Origin: Amorphoplanes friuliensis DSM 7358
GTDB lineage: Bacteria > Actinomycetota > Actinomycetes > Mycobacteriales > Micromonosporaceae
Length of the DNA stretch: 64,000 nt
Direction: 5' to 3'
NCBI RefSeq assembly: GCF_000494755.1
Contig: NC_022657.1
Coordinates: 8,214,001 to 8,278,000, forward strand
Shown: piece by piece, positions 41,168 through 49,718 of the stretch
Layout: each line of letters begins with the position of its first letter
Numbering within the stretch: position 1 is the stretch's first letter
The notes under the pieces: model-generated
Told to the model about the DNA's origin: nothing
The model's database searches: none
Seen by the model: the letters and a program-made list of their open reading frames with translations, nothing else
Made by a program: the position numbers and the translations under genes

Positions 41168-42628
41168 ATGCCGTCGCACCCATCCACACGTACGGCGTCG
41201 GGATCCGGACCGCGGCACGCGGCGCAGCCGGCGACGCGCGCCCGTAACAGCGACGCACTGACTGCCACGACCGGCGGCTTCCCGCACGTGCAGATCCTCG
41301 AGGGTGAGACCTCGAACGGACGGCACCGGCGGCCCGAGTCGCTCGCCGACCCCACCGTGCTGCGTCCGCCCGCGACGCCGCGGATCGCCGGAGGACGGCG
41401 TACGTCGCTGGACCTGACACCGCGCCGCGCCAAGGTCGACAAGCCCGCGCGGGCCACTCGTTCGGGTGCCGCCGGCTCCGCACCGCGGGGGCGGCACGCC
41501 AAGGCCGGCGATCCGCTCGCCATCACCGTCCGCCCGCTGCCCGTCGTCCGCGACGCGGCCGGAGCTGTGCGCGACTGGGCACTTGCGGACAACGGCCGCC
41601 CGCCGGTCACGGGCTCCCACCGCGCGCCGGGCACCCTGCCGATCGAGTCCTGGCTGCTGGTCGGACGCCGCCGCCAGCAGGCACTGCTGGCCTCGCTCGT
41701 CGCGATCGGACTGATGCTGATCGTCGTGCCGATGCAGCAGCGCGCCACCACCGACGTCAACCCGATCAACGCCGCCGACCACGCGATCGTGCAGGTCACC
41801 AAGCCCGCGAAGAAAAAAGAGAAGCCCGCCGAGCCGCAGGCGAAGACGCCCGGCAAGACCGACACCCCCGCCGAGCCCGCGGCGACGGCTCCGGCCAAGC
41901 CCGTGGCACCCGGCGCCCCCAAGCCGTCGGCCTCCGCGCCGGTCGAGAAGCCGACCGTGGTCGTGCCCGAGGGCACCGGGCCCGCCAAGTCGTTCATCAC
42001 CACCGGTTCGTCCACGGTGGCGCTCACCTTCGACGACGGCCCCGACCCCGTGCAGACCCCGAAGATCCTCGAGCTGCTGGCGAAATACCAGGTCAAGGCC
42101 ACCTTCTGCCTGGTCGGATCGCAGGTCCGCCGGCACCCGGACATCGTCCGGCAGATCGCCGCGGCCGGGCACACCCTGTGCAACCACACCTGGGACCACA
42201 GCCTGACGATCGGCAAGGACAAGCCGGCGAAGATCCAGGCCGACCTCCGCAAGACCAACGAGGCGATCGACGCCGCGGTGCCGGGCGCCGCGATCCCGTT
42301 CTTCCGGGCCCCCGGTGGCAACTTCTCCGACGCGCTGGTCGAGACCGCGTACGCCGACGGCATGACCTCCCTCTACTGGGAGGTCGACCCGCGGGACTGG
42401 GAGCACCTCGACACCGAGACCGACGCCACGCACATCGAGAAGATCGTCAAGGGCGTCCAGAAACACGTACGCCCGGGCTCGATCGTGCTGTCCCACGACT
42501 TCAACCAGCCCGACACGATCGCCGCCTACGACGAGCTGCTGCCGTGGCTGATCGACCGCTTCGAGCTGGGCCTGCCGCCCGAGCCGAAACCGCCGGTCGC
42601 CGACGCCCCCGCGTCAGCCGGCCTGTGA
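41168..42628 (+). CDS. Membrane-anchored polysaccharide deacetylase (NodB/CE4 domain)
   Basis: A 486-residue type-II membrane protein: a charged, poorly ordered cytoplasmic region of about 165 residues, a helix ALLASLVAIGLMLIVVPM, a Lys/Pro/Ala-rich linker, then a NodB domain from about 275. CE4 motifs are complete: TFDDGPD (metal Asp), HTWDH (metal His pair), FRAPGGNFS, DPRDW and LSHDF. It removes N-acetyl groups from peptidoglycan or chitooligosaccharide outside the cell. The 5' end is uncertain, with ATG at 41168 used. Its last 15 nt overlap the convergent Nei gene. Confidence 0.88.
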   Translation: MPSHPSTRTASGSGPRHAAQPATRARNSDALTATTGGFPHVQILEGETSNGRHRRPESLADPTVLRPPATPRIAGGRRTSLDLTPRRAKVDKPARATRSGAAGSAPRGRHAKAGDPLAITVRPLPVVRDAAGAVRDWALADNGRPPVTGSHRAPGTLPIESWLLVGRRRQQALLASLVAIGLMLIVVPMQQRATTDVNPINAADHAIVQVTKPAKKKEKPAEPQAKTPGKTDTPAEPAATAPAKPVAPGAPKPSASAPVEKPTVVVPEGTGPAKSFITTGSSTVALTFDDGPDPVQTPKILELLAKYQVKATFCLVGSQVRRHPDIVRQIAAAGHTLCNHTWDHSLTIGKDKPAKIQADLRKTNEAIDAAVPGAAIPFFRAPGGNFSDALVETAYADGMTSLYWEVDPRDWEHLDTETDATHIEKIVKGVQKHVRPGSIVLSHDFNQPDTIAAYDELLPWLIDRFELGLPPEPKPPVADAPASAGL

Positions 42629-43432
42629 CGCCTGGCAGGTAGGACACCAGTAGAGGTTCCGCCCGGCGAGCGGCCCCCGGACGATCGGGGTGCCGCAGAC
42701 CAGGCACGGCTGCCCGGTCCGCCGGTAGACGTACACCTCACCACCGTGCCGGTCGACCCGCGGCGCCCGCCGCATGGACTCCGGCGTGTGAGCGGTGTGG
42801 ACGGTGTCGATCCGCCCCCGCACGACACCCTCCTTCATCAGCCCGCGCAGGTCGTCCCACAGCTCGTCCCAGCACCGGAGAGTGACGGACCGGCCGGGCA
42901 TCGTCGGCGCGAGCCCCGCCCGGAAGAGCACCTCGTTGGCGAAGATCAGCCCGCAGCCCGCCACGATCGTCTGATCCATCAGCAGCGCAAAGATCGGCTT
43001 CGAACTGGCGGCAACCCGGGGGTACACGGCCCGCGGGTCGGCGTCGTCCCGCAGCGGGTCCTGCCCGAGCCGCGCCCGCAGCACAGCGACCAGGCCCGGA
43101 TCGAGCACCTCACACGCCGTCGGCCCGCGCAGCTCCAGCCAGTGCCGCGCATCGGCCATCCGCATCCGCAGCTGCCCCACCGGTACGGGCAACGACCCCT
43201 CGCCGTCGGCAAACTTCCCGTACAACCCGAGGTGGATGTGCAGCGTCCGCTCACCCTCGAAGTGGTGCAGCAGATGTTTCCCGTACGCCTCGGTGTCGAC
43301 CAGCCGCCGCCCATCGATCAGCGCGGCGCCCGCCTCGAACCGCCCCTGCGGGCTGTCGACGGCAACCACCCGTCCGGCAAAAAGCGCCCGGTGCCGCGCC
43401 GCCAACCGATGAATACTGTGTCCCTCTGGCAC
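42614..43432 (-). CDS. Fpg/Nei-family DNA glycosylase
   Basis: A 272-residue base-excision repair glycosylase/AP lyase. Catalytic N-terminal Pro2 and Glu3 (MPEGHSIHR, the Nei form), conserved Lys in TEAYGKHLLHHF, and a C-terminal zinc finger CLVCGTPIVRGPLAGRNLYWCPTC with four Cys. It removes oxidised pyrimidines (endonuclease VIII type). GTG at 43432 is fixed by the required N-terminal Pro. The MPEGHSIHRLA start matches the mycobacterial Nei paralogues. Confidence 0.95.
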   Translation of the reverse strand: MPEGHSIHRLAARHRALFAGRVVAVDSPQGRFEAGAALIDGRRLVDTEAYGKHLLHHFEGERTLHIHLGLYGKFADGEGSLPVPVGQLRMRMADARHWLELRGPTACEVLDPGLVAVLRARLGQDPLRDDADPRAVYPRVAASSKPIFALLMDQTIVAGCGLIFANEVLFRAGLAPTMPGRSVTLRCWDELWDDLRGLMKEGVVRGRIDTVHTAHTPESMRRAPRVDRHGGEVYVYRRTGQPCLVCGTPIVRGPLAGRNLYWCPTCQASQAG

Positions 43433-43562
43433 CCGGAAACCCTAGCCGGGCTTTCGCCCTGAGGAGAATTGCTGGGTTCCGGGGGTGATAGCGGGGAAGG
43501 TGGTAAGCGTCGAATGCCGGGTGGGTGCATCACACGTCCGGCTGGTGCGAGAGGGTGGGTCC

Positions 43563-44171
43563 ATGAGTGTTGACGAGATCACGATGCGGGGCGGCGGCGC
43601 ATCCTTTGACGACCAGGTCTTCGAGCGGCTGCTGCGGGAGCGCATCATCTTCCTCGGCAGCGAGGTCAACGACGAGGTGACCAACCGCATCTGCGCGCAG
43701 ATGCTGCTGCTGGCCTCGGCGGACAGCGAGAAGGACATCGCCCTGTACATCAACTCGCCGGGTGGTTCCATCAGCGCGGGCATGGCTGTCTACGACACCA
43801 TGCAGTACATCAAGAACGACGTGGCCACGATCGCGATGGGCATGGCGGCCTCGATGGGGCAGTTCCTGCTCTGCGCCGGCACCGCCGGCAAGCGGTACGC
43901 CCTGCCTCACGCACGGGTGATGATGCACCAGCTCTCCGGCGGCATCGGCGGCACCGCGGCCGACATCGCCATCCAGGCCGAGAGCATGCTGCACATCAAG
44001 AAGGTCATGAACGAGCGCATCGCGTTCCACACGGGTCACACCCCGGAGGAGATCGGGATCGACTCGGACCGTGACCGCTGGTTCACCGCCCAGGAGGCGA
44101 AGGACTACGGGATCGTCGACCACGTGATCAGCAAGGCGGCCGACGTCACGGCGACCACCGCGCTGGTCTGA
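43563..44171 (+). CDS. clpP: ATP-dependent Clp protease proteolytic subunit
   Basis: A 202-residue ClpP with complete triad: Ser97 in GMAASMGQFL, His122 in RVMMHQLSGG, and Asp in SDRDRWFTA; DIALYINSPGGSISAGMAVYDTM forms the oligomer core. It needs ClpX or ClpC for unfolded substrates. No clpX or second clpP follows, so this is one of the additional ClpP copies common in actinomycetes. ATG at 43563 has GAGAGGGTGGG upstream; the extended frame to 43485 is less likely. It has its own terminator. Confidence 0.95.
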   Translation: MSVDEITMRGGGASFDDQVFERLLRERIIFLGSEVNDEVTNRICAQMLLLASADSEKDIALYINSPGGSISAGMAVYDTMQYIKNDVATIAMGMAASMGQFLLCAGTAGKRYALPHARVMMHQLSGGIGGTAADIAIQAESMLHIKKVMNERIAFHTGHTPEEIGIDSDRDRWFTAQEAKDYGIVDHVISKAADVTATTALV

Positions 44172-44183
44172 GCCTCTTCCGCG

Positions 44184-44212
44184 AAGGGCGTCCGGTCTTC
44201 CGGGCGCCCTTT
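44184..44212 (+). terminator. Terminator after clpP
   Basis: Stem AAGGGCG-TCCGG with loop TCTT and return CCGGGCGCCCTTT, 13 nt after the clpP stop, ending in a short T run. Confidence 0.8.
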
Positions 44213-44276
44213 GTGTCACCTTCGGGTCTTCGGGGTATAGCGAGTGCAGTCCCCGAAGCCTGAAGGAGGTGCTGAC

Positions 44277-44948
44277 GTGAGGCTCCCGACGTTCTCCCGC
44301 CAGTCCGACACCACTGAGACCGAAGAGCGTCCGGCTGTCGCCACCAGTTCCACCACCCCGGTGCGTCAGCGGACCGATCCCCCGACCGCGACCATGCCGA
44401 CGGTGACGCCTCCGCCCGCCGCACCTCCGACGGTCGTCGAGCGCCGCCGCTCCGCCGACGAGGACACCACGGCCGATCTGAAGAGCCCGGACCTGCGCGC
44501 TCCCGAGCGCCGTCCGGCCGACCGGAACGCCGACGAGAAGACCATCGAGCAGCCGCCTGTGACCGGCAGCCCGGCCGACCGGACAGCCGCGCGGCCCGCC
44601 GAGCCGCCCGTTGTCGCCGGGCCGAAGCCCCGGGCCAGCCTGCTCGCCACGCTCGGCCTGATCGTGAGTGTCGCCGCCGCCCTGCTCGTGCTGTCCGGGC
44701 CCCTCCTGGGGTACGGGATCGGCCTGGGCGTGCTGGGCCTGATCCTGTCGCTCGGTGGCATCTCCGCCACCGGCAAGCGGCACATCGCCGGCAAGACCGA
44801 CGCCCTGATCGGCATGATCCTCTCGCTGGGAGCGATCGTGGTCGGCGTGCTGGCCCTGACCGGTTCGCTGTCCTGGCTCGGCACCGACATGCAGCCGGTG
44901 ACCAGCGTCCGGGAGTGGCTCGACGCACAGTTTGTGAACCGCTTCTGA
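44277..44948 (+). CDS. Pro-rich membrane protein with C-terminal DUF4190-like helices
   Basis: A 223-residue protein: an N-terminal 110-residue Pro/Thr/Arg/Asp-rich cytoplasmic region, then helices LLATLGLIVSVAAALLVLSG, YGIGLGVLGLILSLGGISATGK and DALIGMILSLGAIVVGVLAL, a pattern seen in DUF4190-type proteins. Function unknown. The GTG at 44277 is preferred over ATG at 44244 because GAAGGAGGT lies five nt upstream of it. A 12-bp hairpin follows 14 nt after the stop. Confidence 0.65.
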   Translation: MRLPTFSRQSDTTETEERPAVATSSTTPVRQRTDPPTATMPTVTPPPAAPPTVVERRRSADEDTTADLKSPDLRAPERRPADRNADEKTIEQPPVTGSPADRTAARPAEPPVVAGPKPRASLLATLGLIVSVAAALLVLSGPLLGYGIGLGVLGLILSLGGISATGKRHIAGKTDALIGMILSLGAIVVGVLALTGSLSWLGTDMQPVTSVREWLDAQFVNRF

Positions 44949-44962
44949 CGGGTACCTGACAT

Positions 44963-44991
44963 TCACCGGCGGCGATGCGCCGCCGGTGAAT
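44963..44991 (+). terminator. Hairpin after the Pro-rich membrane protein gene
   Basis: Perfect 12-bp stem TTCACCGGCGGC / GCCGCCGGTGAA with loop GATGC. No T run, so termination may be weak. Confidence 0.5.
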
Positions 44992-45003
44992 CTCGGAACC
45001 GGG

Positions 45004-45086
45004 GCGGTTCACCGACCGCCTCGCCCCGAACACCTCCGGCGGTTCGCCGGAAACGTTGGTCCGGGGGCGGCGGTTCGCCGCCCCCG
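45004..45086. repeat. Thrice-repeated GGCGGTTCRCCG motif forming hairpins
   Basis: GGCGGTTCACCG at about 45003-45014, the dyad CCGGCG-GTT-CGCCGG at 45036-45050, and GGGGGCGGCG-GTT-CGCCGCCCCC at 45063-45085. The last is a perfect 10-bp stem with loop GTT. They lie in the 248-nt gap before the DDAH gene. Confidence 0.6.
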
Positions 45087-45196
45087 ACGCACGTGCAACA
45101 AATCTCCGCGCGGCCCGGCGATCACGCAACGATCAGCCGCGTCGCGCAGCATTGTTCCGGGGCCTGCGCAGGTACTTCGCGCATAGCGTTGCCCTC

Positions 45197-46003
45197 ATGA
45201 CGACCACCGCCCCGACGCGCCGCTATCTGATGTGCCGGCCCACGCACTTCGCCGTCACTTACCGGATCAATCCGTGGATGGATCCGACGGCGCCGTACGA
45301 CACCGCCCTGGCCGTCAGCCAGTGGGAGAACCTTCGGCAGACGTTCCTCGACCTCGGTCACACCGTCGACCTGATCGAAGGGCTGCCCGGCCTGCCCGAC
45401 ATGGTCTTCGCCGCCAACGGCGCCACCGTCGTCGACGGCAAGGTGCTCGCCGTGCAGTTCCGGGACGCCGAGCGGGCCGACGAGGCCCCCGCGTACGCCG
45501 CCTGGTTCGCCGGCAACGGCTTCGAGGTCTTCGAGTCGAAGCACACGAACGAGGGCGAGGGTGACATCCTGCTCGCCGGCGACGTGCTGCTCGCCGGTAC
45601 GGGTTTCCGCACCTCCCACGCCGCCCACGCGCAGACCCAGGAGGTCTTCGGCCGTCCGGTGATCACGCTGCAGCTGGTCGACCCCGCCTACTACCACCTC
45701 GACACCGCGCTGTGCGTGCTGGACGAGCGCAACATCGCGTACCTGCCGTCGGCGTTCTCGCCGGGTTCGCAGGCCGTGCTGCGCCGCCTCTTCCCGGACG
45801 CGGTGATCGCCACCCCCGCCGACGCCGAGGTGCTGGGCCTCAACGCCGTCAGCGACGGCCGTACCGTGGTGCTGCCGGTGCAGGCCACAGCGCTGACCGC
45901 GGCGCTGCAGGCGGCCGGCTACGCGACGATCGGCGTCGACGTGTCCGAGCTGCGCAAGGCCGGCGGCGGACCGAAGTGCTGCACCCTGGAGGTACGCGCG
46001 TGA
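45197..46003 (+). CDS. Dimethylarginine dimethylaminohydrolase (DDAH)-like
   Basis: A 268-residue amidinotransferase-fold hydrolase. Signatures: MCRPTHFAVTYRINPWMDP, DMVFAANGATVV, the EGEGDILLAG segment, catalytic His in YYHLDTALCVLD, and a C-terminal catalytic Cys in GGGPKCCTLEVRA. It cleaves methylarginine (or a related guanidino compound) to citrulline. ATG at 45197 is where homology begins. Its TGA overlaps the aminotransferase GTG (GTGA), linking it to arginine/ornithine breakdown. Confidence 0.9.
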   Translation: MTTTAPTRRYLMCRPTHFAVTYRINPWMDPTAPYDTALAVSQWENLRQTFLDLGHTVDLIEGLPGLPDMVFAANGATVVDGKVLAVQFRDAERADEAPAYAAWFAGNGFEVFESKHTNEGEGDILLAGDVLLAGTGFRTSHAAHAQTQEVFGRPVITLQLVDPAYYHLDTALCVLDERNIAYLPSAFSPGSQAVLRRLFPDAVIATPADAEVLGLNAVSDGRTVVLPVQATALTAALQAAGYATIGVDVSELRKAGGGPKCCTLEVRA

Positions 46004-47211
46004 CCGACCTCGACCTGCGGACCCCGGCCGCGCTGGCCGCCGCCGAACGCTGGACCGCCCACAACTACCACCCGCTGCCCGTGGTCATCGCCGACGCCGA
46101 GGGCGCCTGGGTCACCGACGTCGACGGCCGCCGCTACCTGGACTTCCTCGCCGGCTACTCGGCGCTGAACTTCGGCCACCGGCACCCCGGCCTGATCGCC
46201 GCCGCGCACGCCCAGCTCGACCGGCTCACGCTGACCAGCCGGGCGTTCGTGCACGACCAGTTCGCGGACTTCTGCCAGGGGCTGGCCGAGCTCTGCGGCA
46301 AGGATCTGGTGCTCCCGATGAACACCGGCGCCGAGGCCGTCGAGACCGGCATCAAGGTCGCCCGCAAGTGGGGTTACCAGGTCAAGGGTGTGCCGGACGG
46401 GCAGGCGGAGATCATCGTCGCCGCGGACAACTTCCACGGCCGCACGACCACGATCATCAGCTTCTCCACCGATCCGGACGCCCGCGACGATTTCGGGCCG
46501 TACACCCCCGGCTTCAAGATCATCCCGTACGGGGATCTGGCGGCACTGGCCGACGCGATCACGCCGAACACCGTGGCTGTGCTGCTCGAGCCGATCCAGG
46601 GCGAGGCCGGCGTGCTGGTCCCCGTCGAGGGTTACTTCGCCGGTGTCCGCGAGCTGTGCGACGACGCCAACGTGCTGTTCATCGCCGACGAGATCCAGTC
46701 CGGCCTCGGGCGTACGGGAAAGACCTTCGCGATCGAGCACGAAGGGGTCGTCCCGGACATGTACCTGCTCGGCAAGGCCCTCGGCGGCGGCATCGTGCCG
46801 GTGTCGGCGGTCGCGGCGAACCGTGACGTGCTCGGTGTGCTCAAGCCCGGCGAGCACGGCTCGACCTTCGGCGGCAACCCACTGGCCTGCGCCGTGGGCG
46901 CCGAGGTGGTCCGCCTGCTGGCCACCGGCGAGTTCCAGGAGCGTTCGGCCCGCCTGGGCGCCCGCCTGCACGACAGCCTGACCGCCCTGATCGGCCAGGG
47001 TGTGCTCGCCGTCCGCGGGCGTGGTCTCTGGGCCGGAGTCGACATCGACCCGGCGCTGATGACCGGTCGTGAGGCCGTCGAGCGGCTCGCCGCCCGCGGG
47101 GTGCTGGCGAAGGACACCCACGGCTCGACGATCCGCCTGGCGCCGCCACTGGTCGTCACGGAAGAAGACCTGGACCACGCCGTGGCCCAGCTGGCAGCGA
47201 TCCTGCGCTAG
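46000..47211 (+). CDS. rocD: Ornithine aminotransferase
   Basis: A 403-residue class-III PLP aminotransferase: TAHNYHPLPVVIADAEGAWVTDVDG, YSALNFGHRHP, LPMNTGAEAVETGIKVARKWGY, LFIADEIQSGLGRTGK, and PLP Lys in LLGKALGGGIVPVSA, all typical of ornithine-delta-aminotransferases. It turns ornithine plus 2-oxoglutarate into glutamate semialdehyde plus glutamate. It is coupled to the DDAH-like gene by a GTGA overlap. It ends four nt into the 3' end of the convergent FHA gene. Confidence 0.93.
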   Translation: MTDLDLRTPAALAAAERWTAHNYHPLPVVIADAEGAWVTDVDGRRYLDFLAGYSALNFGHRHPGLIAAAHAQLDRLTLTSRAFVHDQFADFCQGLAELCGKDLVLPMNTGAEAVETGIKVARKWGYQVKGVPDGQAEIIVAADNFHGRTTTIISFSTDPDARDDFGPYTPGFKIIPYGDLAALADAITPNTVAVLLEPIQGEAGVLVPVEGYFAGVRELCDDANVLFIADEIQSGLGRTGKTFAIEHEGVVPDMYLLGKALGGGIVPVSAVAANRDVLGVLKPGEHGSTFGGNPLACAVGAEVVRLLATGEFQERSARLGARLHDSLTALIGQGVLAVRGRGLWAGVDIDPALMTGREAVERLAARGVLAKDTHGSTIRLAPPLVVTEEDLDHAVAQLAAILR

Positions 47212-48353
47212 CGCTCGAACTTGCGGATGGCCATGGTCGGAGCCTCGGCCATGACCGACGAGGGCTGGGTCACGCCGCCCGTGGCCCACAGCTTGGCCCG
47301 GCCCACGTTCACACCGCCGTAGAGCTCCACGACGTCGTTGCCCGCGAGGACCCGGGTCTCGTCACGGTTCAGCGTGACCCGGTCGTCGTCGTCCGTCGAG
47401 CCACCGGGGCGGATGCCCGTGCCGTTGGTGCTGACGTCCTGCGCGGTCAGCTCACCGTTGTGCAGCGCCAGCCGGACGTGACCACGGCTGATCCACTTCC
47501 GGGCGTCGTCGGTCAGCCACTGGCCGAGCATGACACCACCACCCTCCGGCGCGCGGCCGACCACGACCGGCTTGTCCGTGGACACCACGAAGCGCTGGCG
47601 GACGACGCCGTCGATGCGTACCGAGAGGACCTCGACCTCGGGACGCGGACCGGCGTCCTTGAGACGGGAGCCGTGCCGCGGGCACGTCGGCGCGCCGGAG
47701 CGCAGCGAGGGCGGCGGCTGGGCGACCGGCGCGGTGAACTTGCGCATGTCCGAGAACGGGCTGTCCGGGTCACCGCCGGAGCCGAAGGCGTTGCAGTTGG
47801 GCTCGGGGCAGCTCCAGACGCGCGCGAGGAGCTTCTGGCCCATCGGGGAGGGCTCGCCCACCGCCGGGATCTCCCCGCGGCCGATGCGGGCCACCAGGAC
47901 CGGTCCCCCGGCGCCGGGCACCGCGGCGAGCAGCCGTCCCGGCTCCTCGACCCACGGGCGGCGGTCACGGAACTGCTCGGCCCTCGTGCGGGTGAGCACG
48001 GGCAGTCCGAGCAGCTCGGCCGCCTCGAGCACCCGGTCGTCGAGCTGCGGGACCACCTCGACCACACCGTCGTCGGCCCAGCGGCGGACGACCATGCGCT
48101 CGTTCGAGGTCAGGTCGGCGTCGGAGAGCAGGCCGCGCGGCACCACGGCGTACACGGGGACGTTCTCCTCCGACACGTGCCGGCCGAGCGCGTCGATGAC
48201 CAGGCCGAGCCGCAGCATGCTGGCCGGGCGACCGCCGTCGAGATCGGCGTAGCGCACGATCTCCGACAGGTCGACCACGGCCCGGGCGAGCGCAGGGTCG
48301 GTGGTGAGACGGGCCTCGATGGCGTCGAGGACCTTGCTGACCTCGAATCTCAC
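47208..48353 (-). CDS. FHA-domain protein
   Basis: A 381-residue cytoplasmic protein. The N-terminal 180 residues form an uncharacterised alpha/beta region (RFEVSKVLDAIEARLTTDPALARAVVDLSEIVRYADLDGG). A zinc-ribbon-like pair follows (CPEPNCNAF and CPRHG), and the C-terminal 120 residues are an FHA domain, with VVVGRAPEGGG, ISRGHVRLALHNGE and VSTNGT carrying the phospho-Thr-binding Arg, Ser and Asn. FHA proteins dock onto targets of Ser/Thr kinases. GTG start at 48353. Confidence 0.82.
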   Translation of the reverse strand: MRFEVSKVLDAIEARLTTDPALARAVVDLSEIVRYADLDGGRPASMLRLGLVIDALGRHVSEENVPVYAVVPRGLLSDADLTSNERMVVRRWADDGVVEVVPQLDDRVLEAAELLGLPVLTRTRAEQFRDRRPWVEEPGRLLAAVPGAGGPVLVARIGRGEIPAVGEPSPMGQKLLARVWSCPEPNCNAFGSGGDPDSPFSDMRKFTAPVAQPPPSLRSGAPTCPRHGSRLKDAGPRPEVEVLSVRIDGVVRQRFVVSTDKPVVVGRAPEGGGVMLGQWLTDDARKWISRGHVRLALHNGELTAQDVSTNGTGIRPGGSTDDDDRVTLNRDETRVLAGNDVVELYGGVNVGRAKLWATGGVTQPSSVMAEAPTMAIRKFER

Positions 48354-48432
48354 GGGGCCTCCCTGTACGTGCGCATGCGGCTACCTCCGGCCATCATGCC
48401 GTCTGGCCCCGCCGCACGGCGAATCAGGTCGA

Positions 48433-48726
48433 TCAGGAGGCGTCGGCCAGGATCCGATCGATACGGTTGGCGAGCGCGATGTCGCGCGTGGTGACGCCAC
48501 CGGCCGCATGCGTGACGCAGCGGAAGGTCAGGGTGCGCCAGCGGATGTCGATGTCGGGATGGTGGTCCATCTCCTCGGCGACCTTCGCCACCCGGTCCAC
48601 CACGGCTATCGCCGCGGGAAAACTGCGCAGGCCGACAGTACGCACGATCGCGTCCGTCCCGCCCTCCCAGCCGTCGAGAACGGCCACGGCACTGCGTACG
48701 GAATCGGCGTCGAGCAGGTCAGCCAT
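48433..48726 (-). CDS. 4a-hydroxytetrahydrobiopterin dehydratase (PCD/DCoH)
   Basis: A 97-residue pterin-4a-carbinolamine dehydratase with the family motif EEMDHHPDIDIRWRTLTFRCVTHAAGGVTTRDIALA, holding the catalytic His pair. It regenerates pterin cofactor after aromatic hydroxylases, or serves molybdopterin-linked roles. ATG at 48726; same strand as the FHA gene, 79 nt upstream of it. Confidence 0.92.
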   Translation of the reverse strand: MADLLDADSVRSAVAVLDGWEGGTDAIVRTVGLRSFPAAIAVVDRVAKVAEEMDHHPDIDIRWRTLTFRCVTHAAGGVTTRDIALANRIDRILADAS

Positions 48727-48839
48727 GAGCCAACCTTAGTGCCCGTACGCCCACCGGCCACGGCTGCTCGGTCCGGGATGTCGCACCGCTTCGCTACGGT
48801 GAGCGCCGGAACGCGGGGGACCGACCGGAAGGCAATTCC

Positions 48840-49619
48840 ATGAGAAATCGACGGCTGGCGATCGCCGGACTCGCCCTGATGACCGCTCTGGGCCTGGCCG
48901 GATGCGGTCCGGCGGACAAGGTGCAGCCGCGCGCCGGTGCCTCTGCGGACGTCCCGGAGGCCGCTCCGAAGGCCGAGCTGGCCGCGGCGGCCAAGCGCCT
49001 CGGTGAGCAGAGCATGCGTGTCGACATGGACATGGCCGGCGCGATCAGCATGTCCGGCGTGGCGGACCCGGCGGCGGGCACCGCGAAGATGGCGATGGAC
49101 CTCGGCCTGCTGGGCCAGGACACCAAGATCGAGTTCCGCAAGCTGGGCGACGACGTCTATCTGAAGTTCGGCGGGCAGATGTCCTCGCTGCTCGGCACCG
49201 AGAGCAGCAAGCCGTGGATGCACGTGGACGCGACCGAGCTGGCCAAGGGCAGCAGCCTCACCATCATGTCGAAGGACGACCCGGGCAACACCAAGGCGCT
49301 GATCGAAGCCATGACCAAGGTCGAGAAGGTCGGTGCGCACGACTTCAAGGGCACGCTCGACCTGAGCAAGTCGCCGCAGTACAACAAGGAGAGCCTGAAG
49401 GCGCTCGGCGGCAAGATGACCGACGTTCCCTTCACGGCCACGACCGACGACCAGGACCGCCTGACCGGGCTGACGCTCGACATGAGCTCGCTGGGCCAGG
49501 GCACGGGCAAGATCAAGACGACCTACACCGATTTCGGTACGCCGGTGTCGGTCGAGGCGCCCCCGGCCAAGCAGGTCGGCGAGCTGCCCAAGGAGTTCGC
49601 GGGCCTGCTCGACAACTGA
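48840..49619 (+). CDS. LppX/LprG-like lipoprotein
   Basis: A 259-residue lipoprotein: signal peptide with lipobox LAGC (Cys22), then a U-shaped half-barrel fold of the LppX_LprAFG type, with the pattern VDMDMAGAISMSGVADPAAGT, KIEFRKLGDDVYLKFGG, KPWMHVDATEL, and DFKGTLDLSKSPQ...VPFTATTDDQDRLTGLTLDM. LppX/LprG proteins carry lipids to the outer envelope. A paralogue follows 99 nt downstream, from a duplication. Confidence 0.82.
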   Translation: MRNRRLAIAGLALMTALGLAGCGPADKVQPRAGASADVPEAAPKAELAAAAKRLGEQSMRVDMDMAGAISMSGVADPAAGTAKMAMDLGLLGQDTKIEFRKLGDDVYLKFGGQMSSLLGTESSKPWMHVDATELAKGSSLTIMSKDDPGNTKALIEAMTKVEKVGAHDFKGTLDLSKSPQYNKESLKALGGKMTDVPFTATTDDQDRLTGLTLDMSSLGQGTGKIKTTYTDFGTPVSVEAPPAKQVGELPKEFAGLLDN

Positions 49620-49718
49620 GCAACCACGGGCATCCGTTTGCGAAGAAGTCACATCGGGCATTTGACCCCCCGACCCTCGTCACCCCCTGGACGAGCGGCA
49701 GGGCAAGGAAGGACCGAC

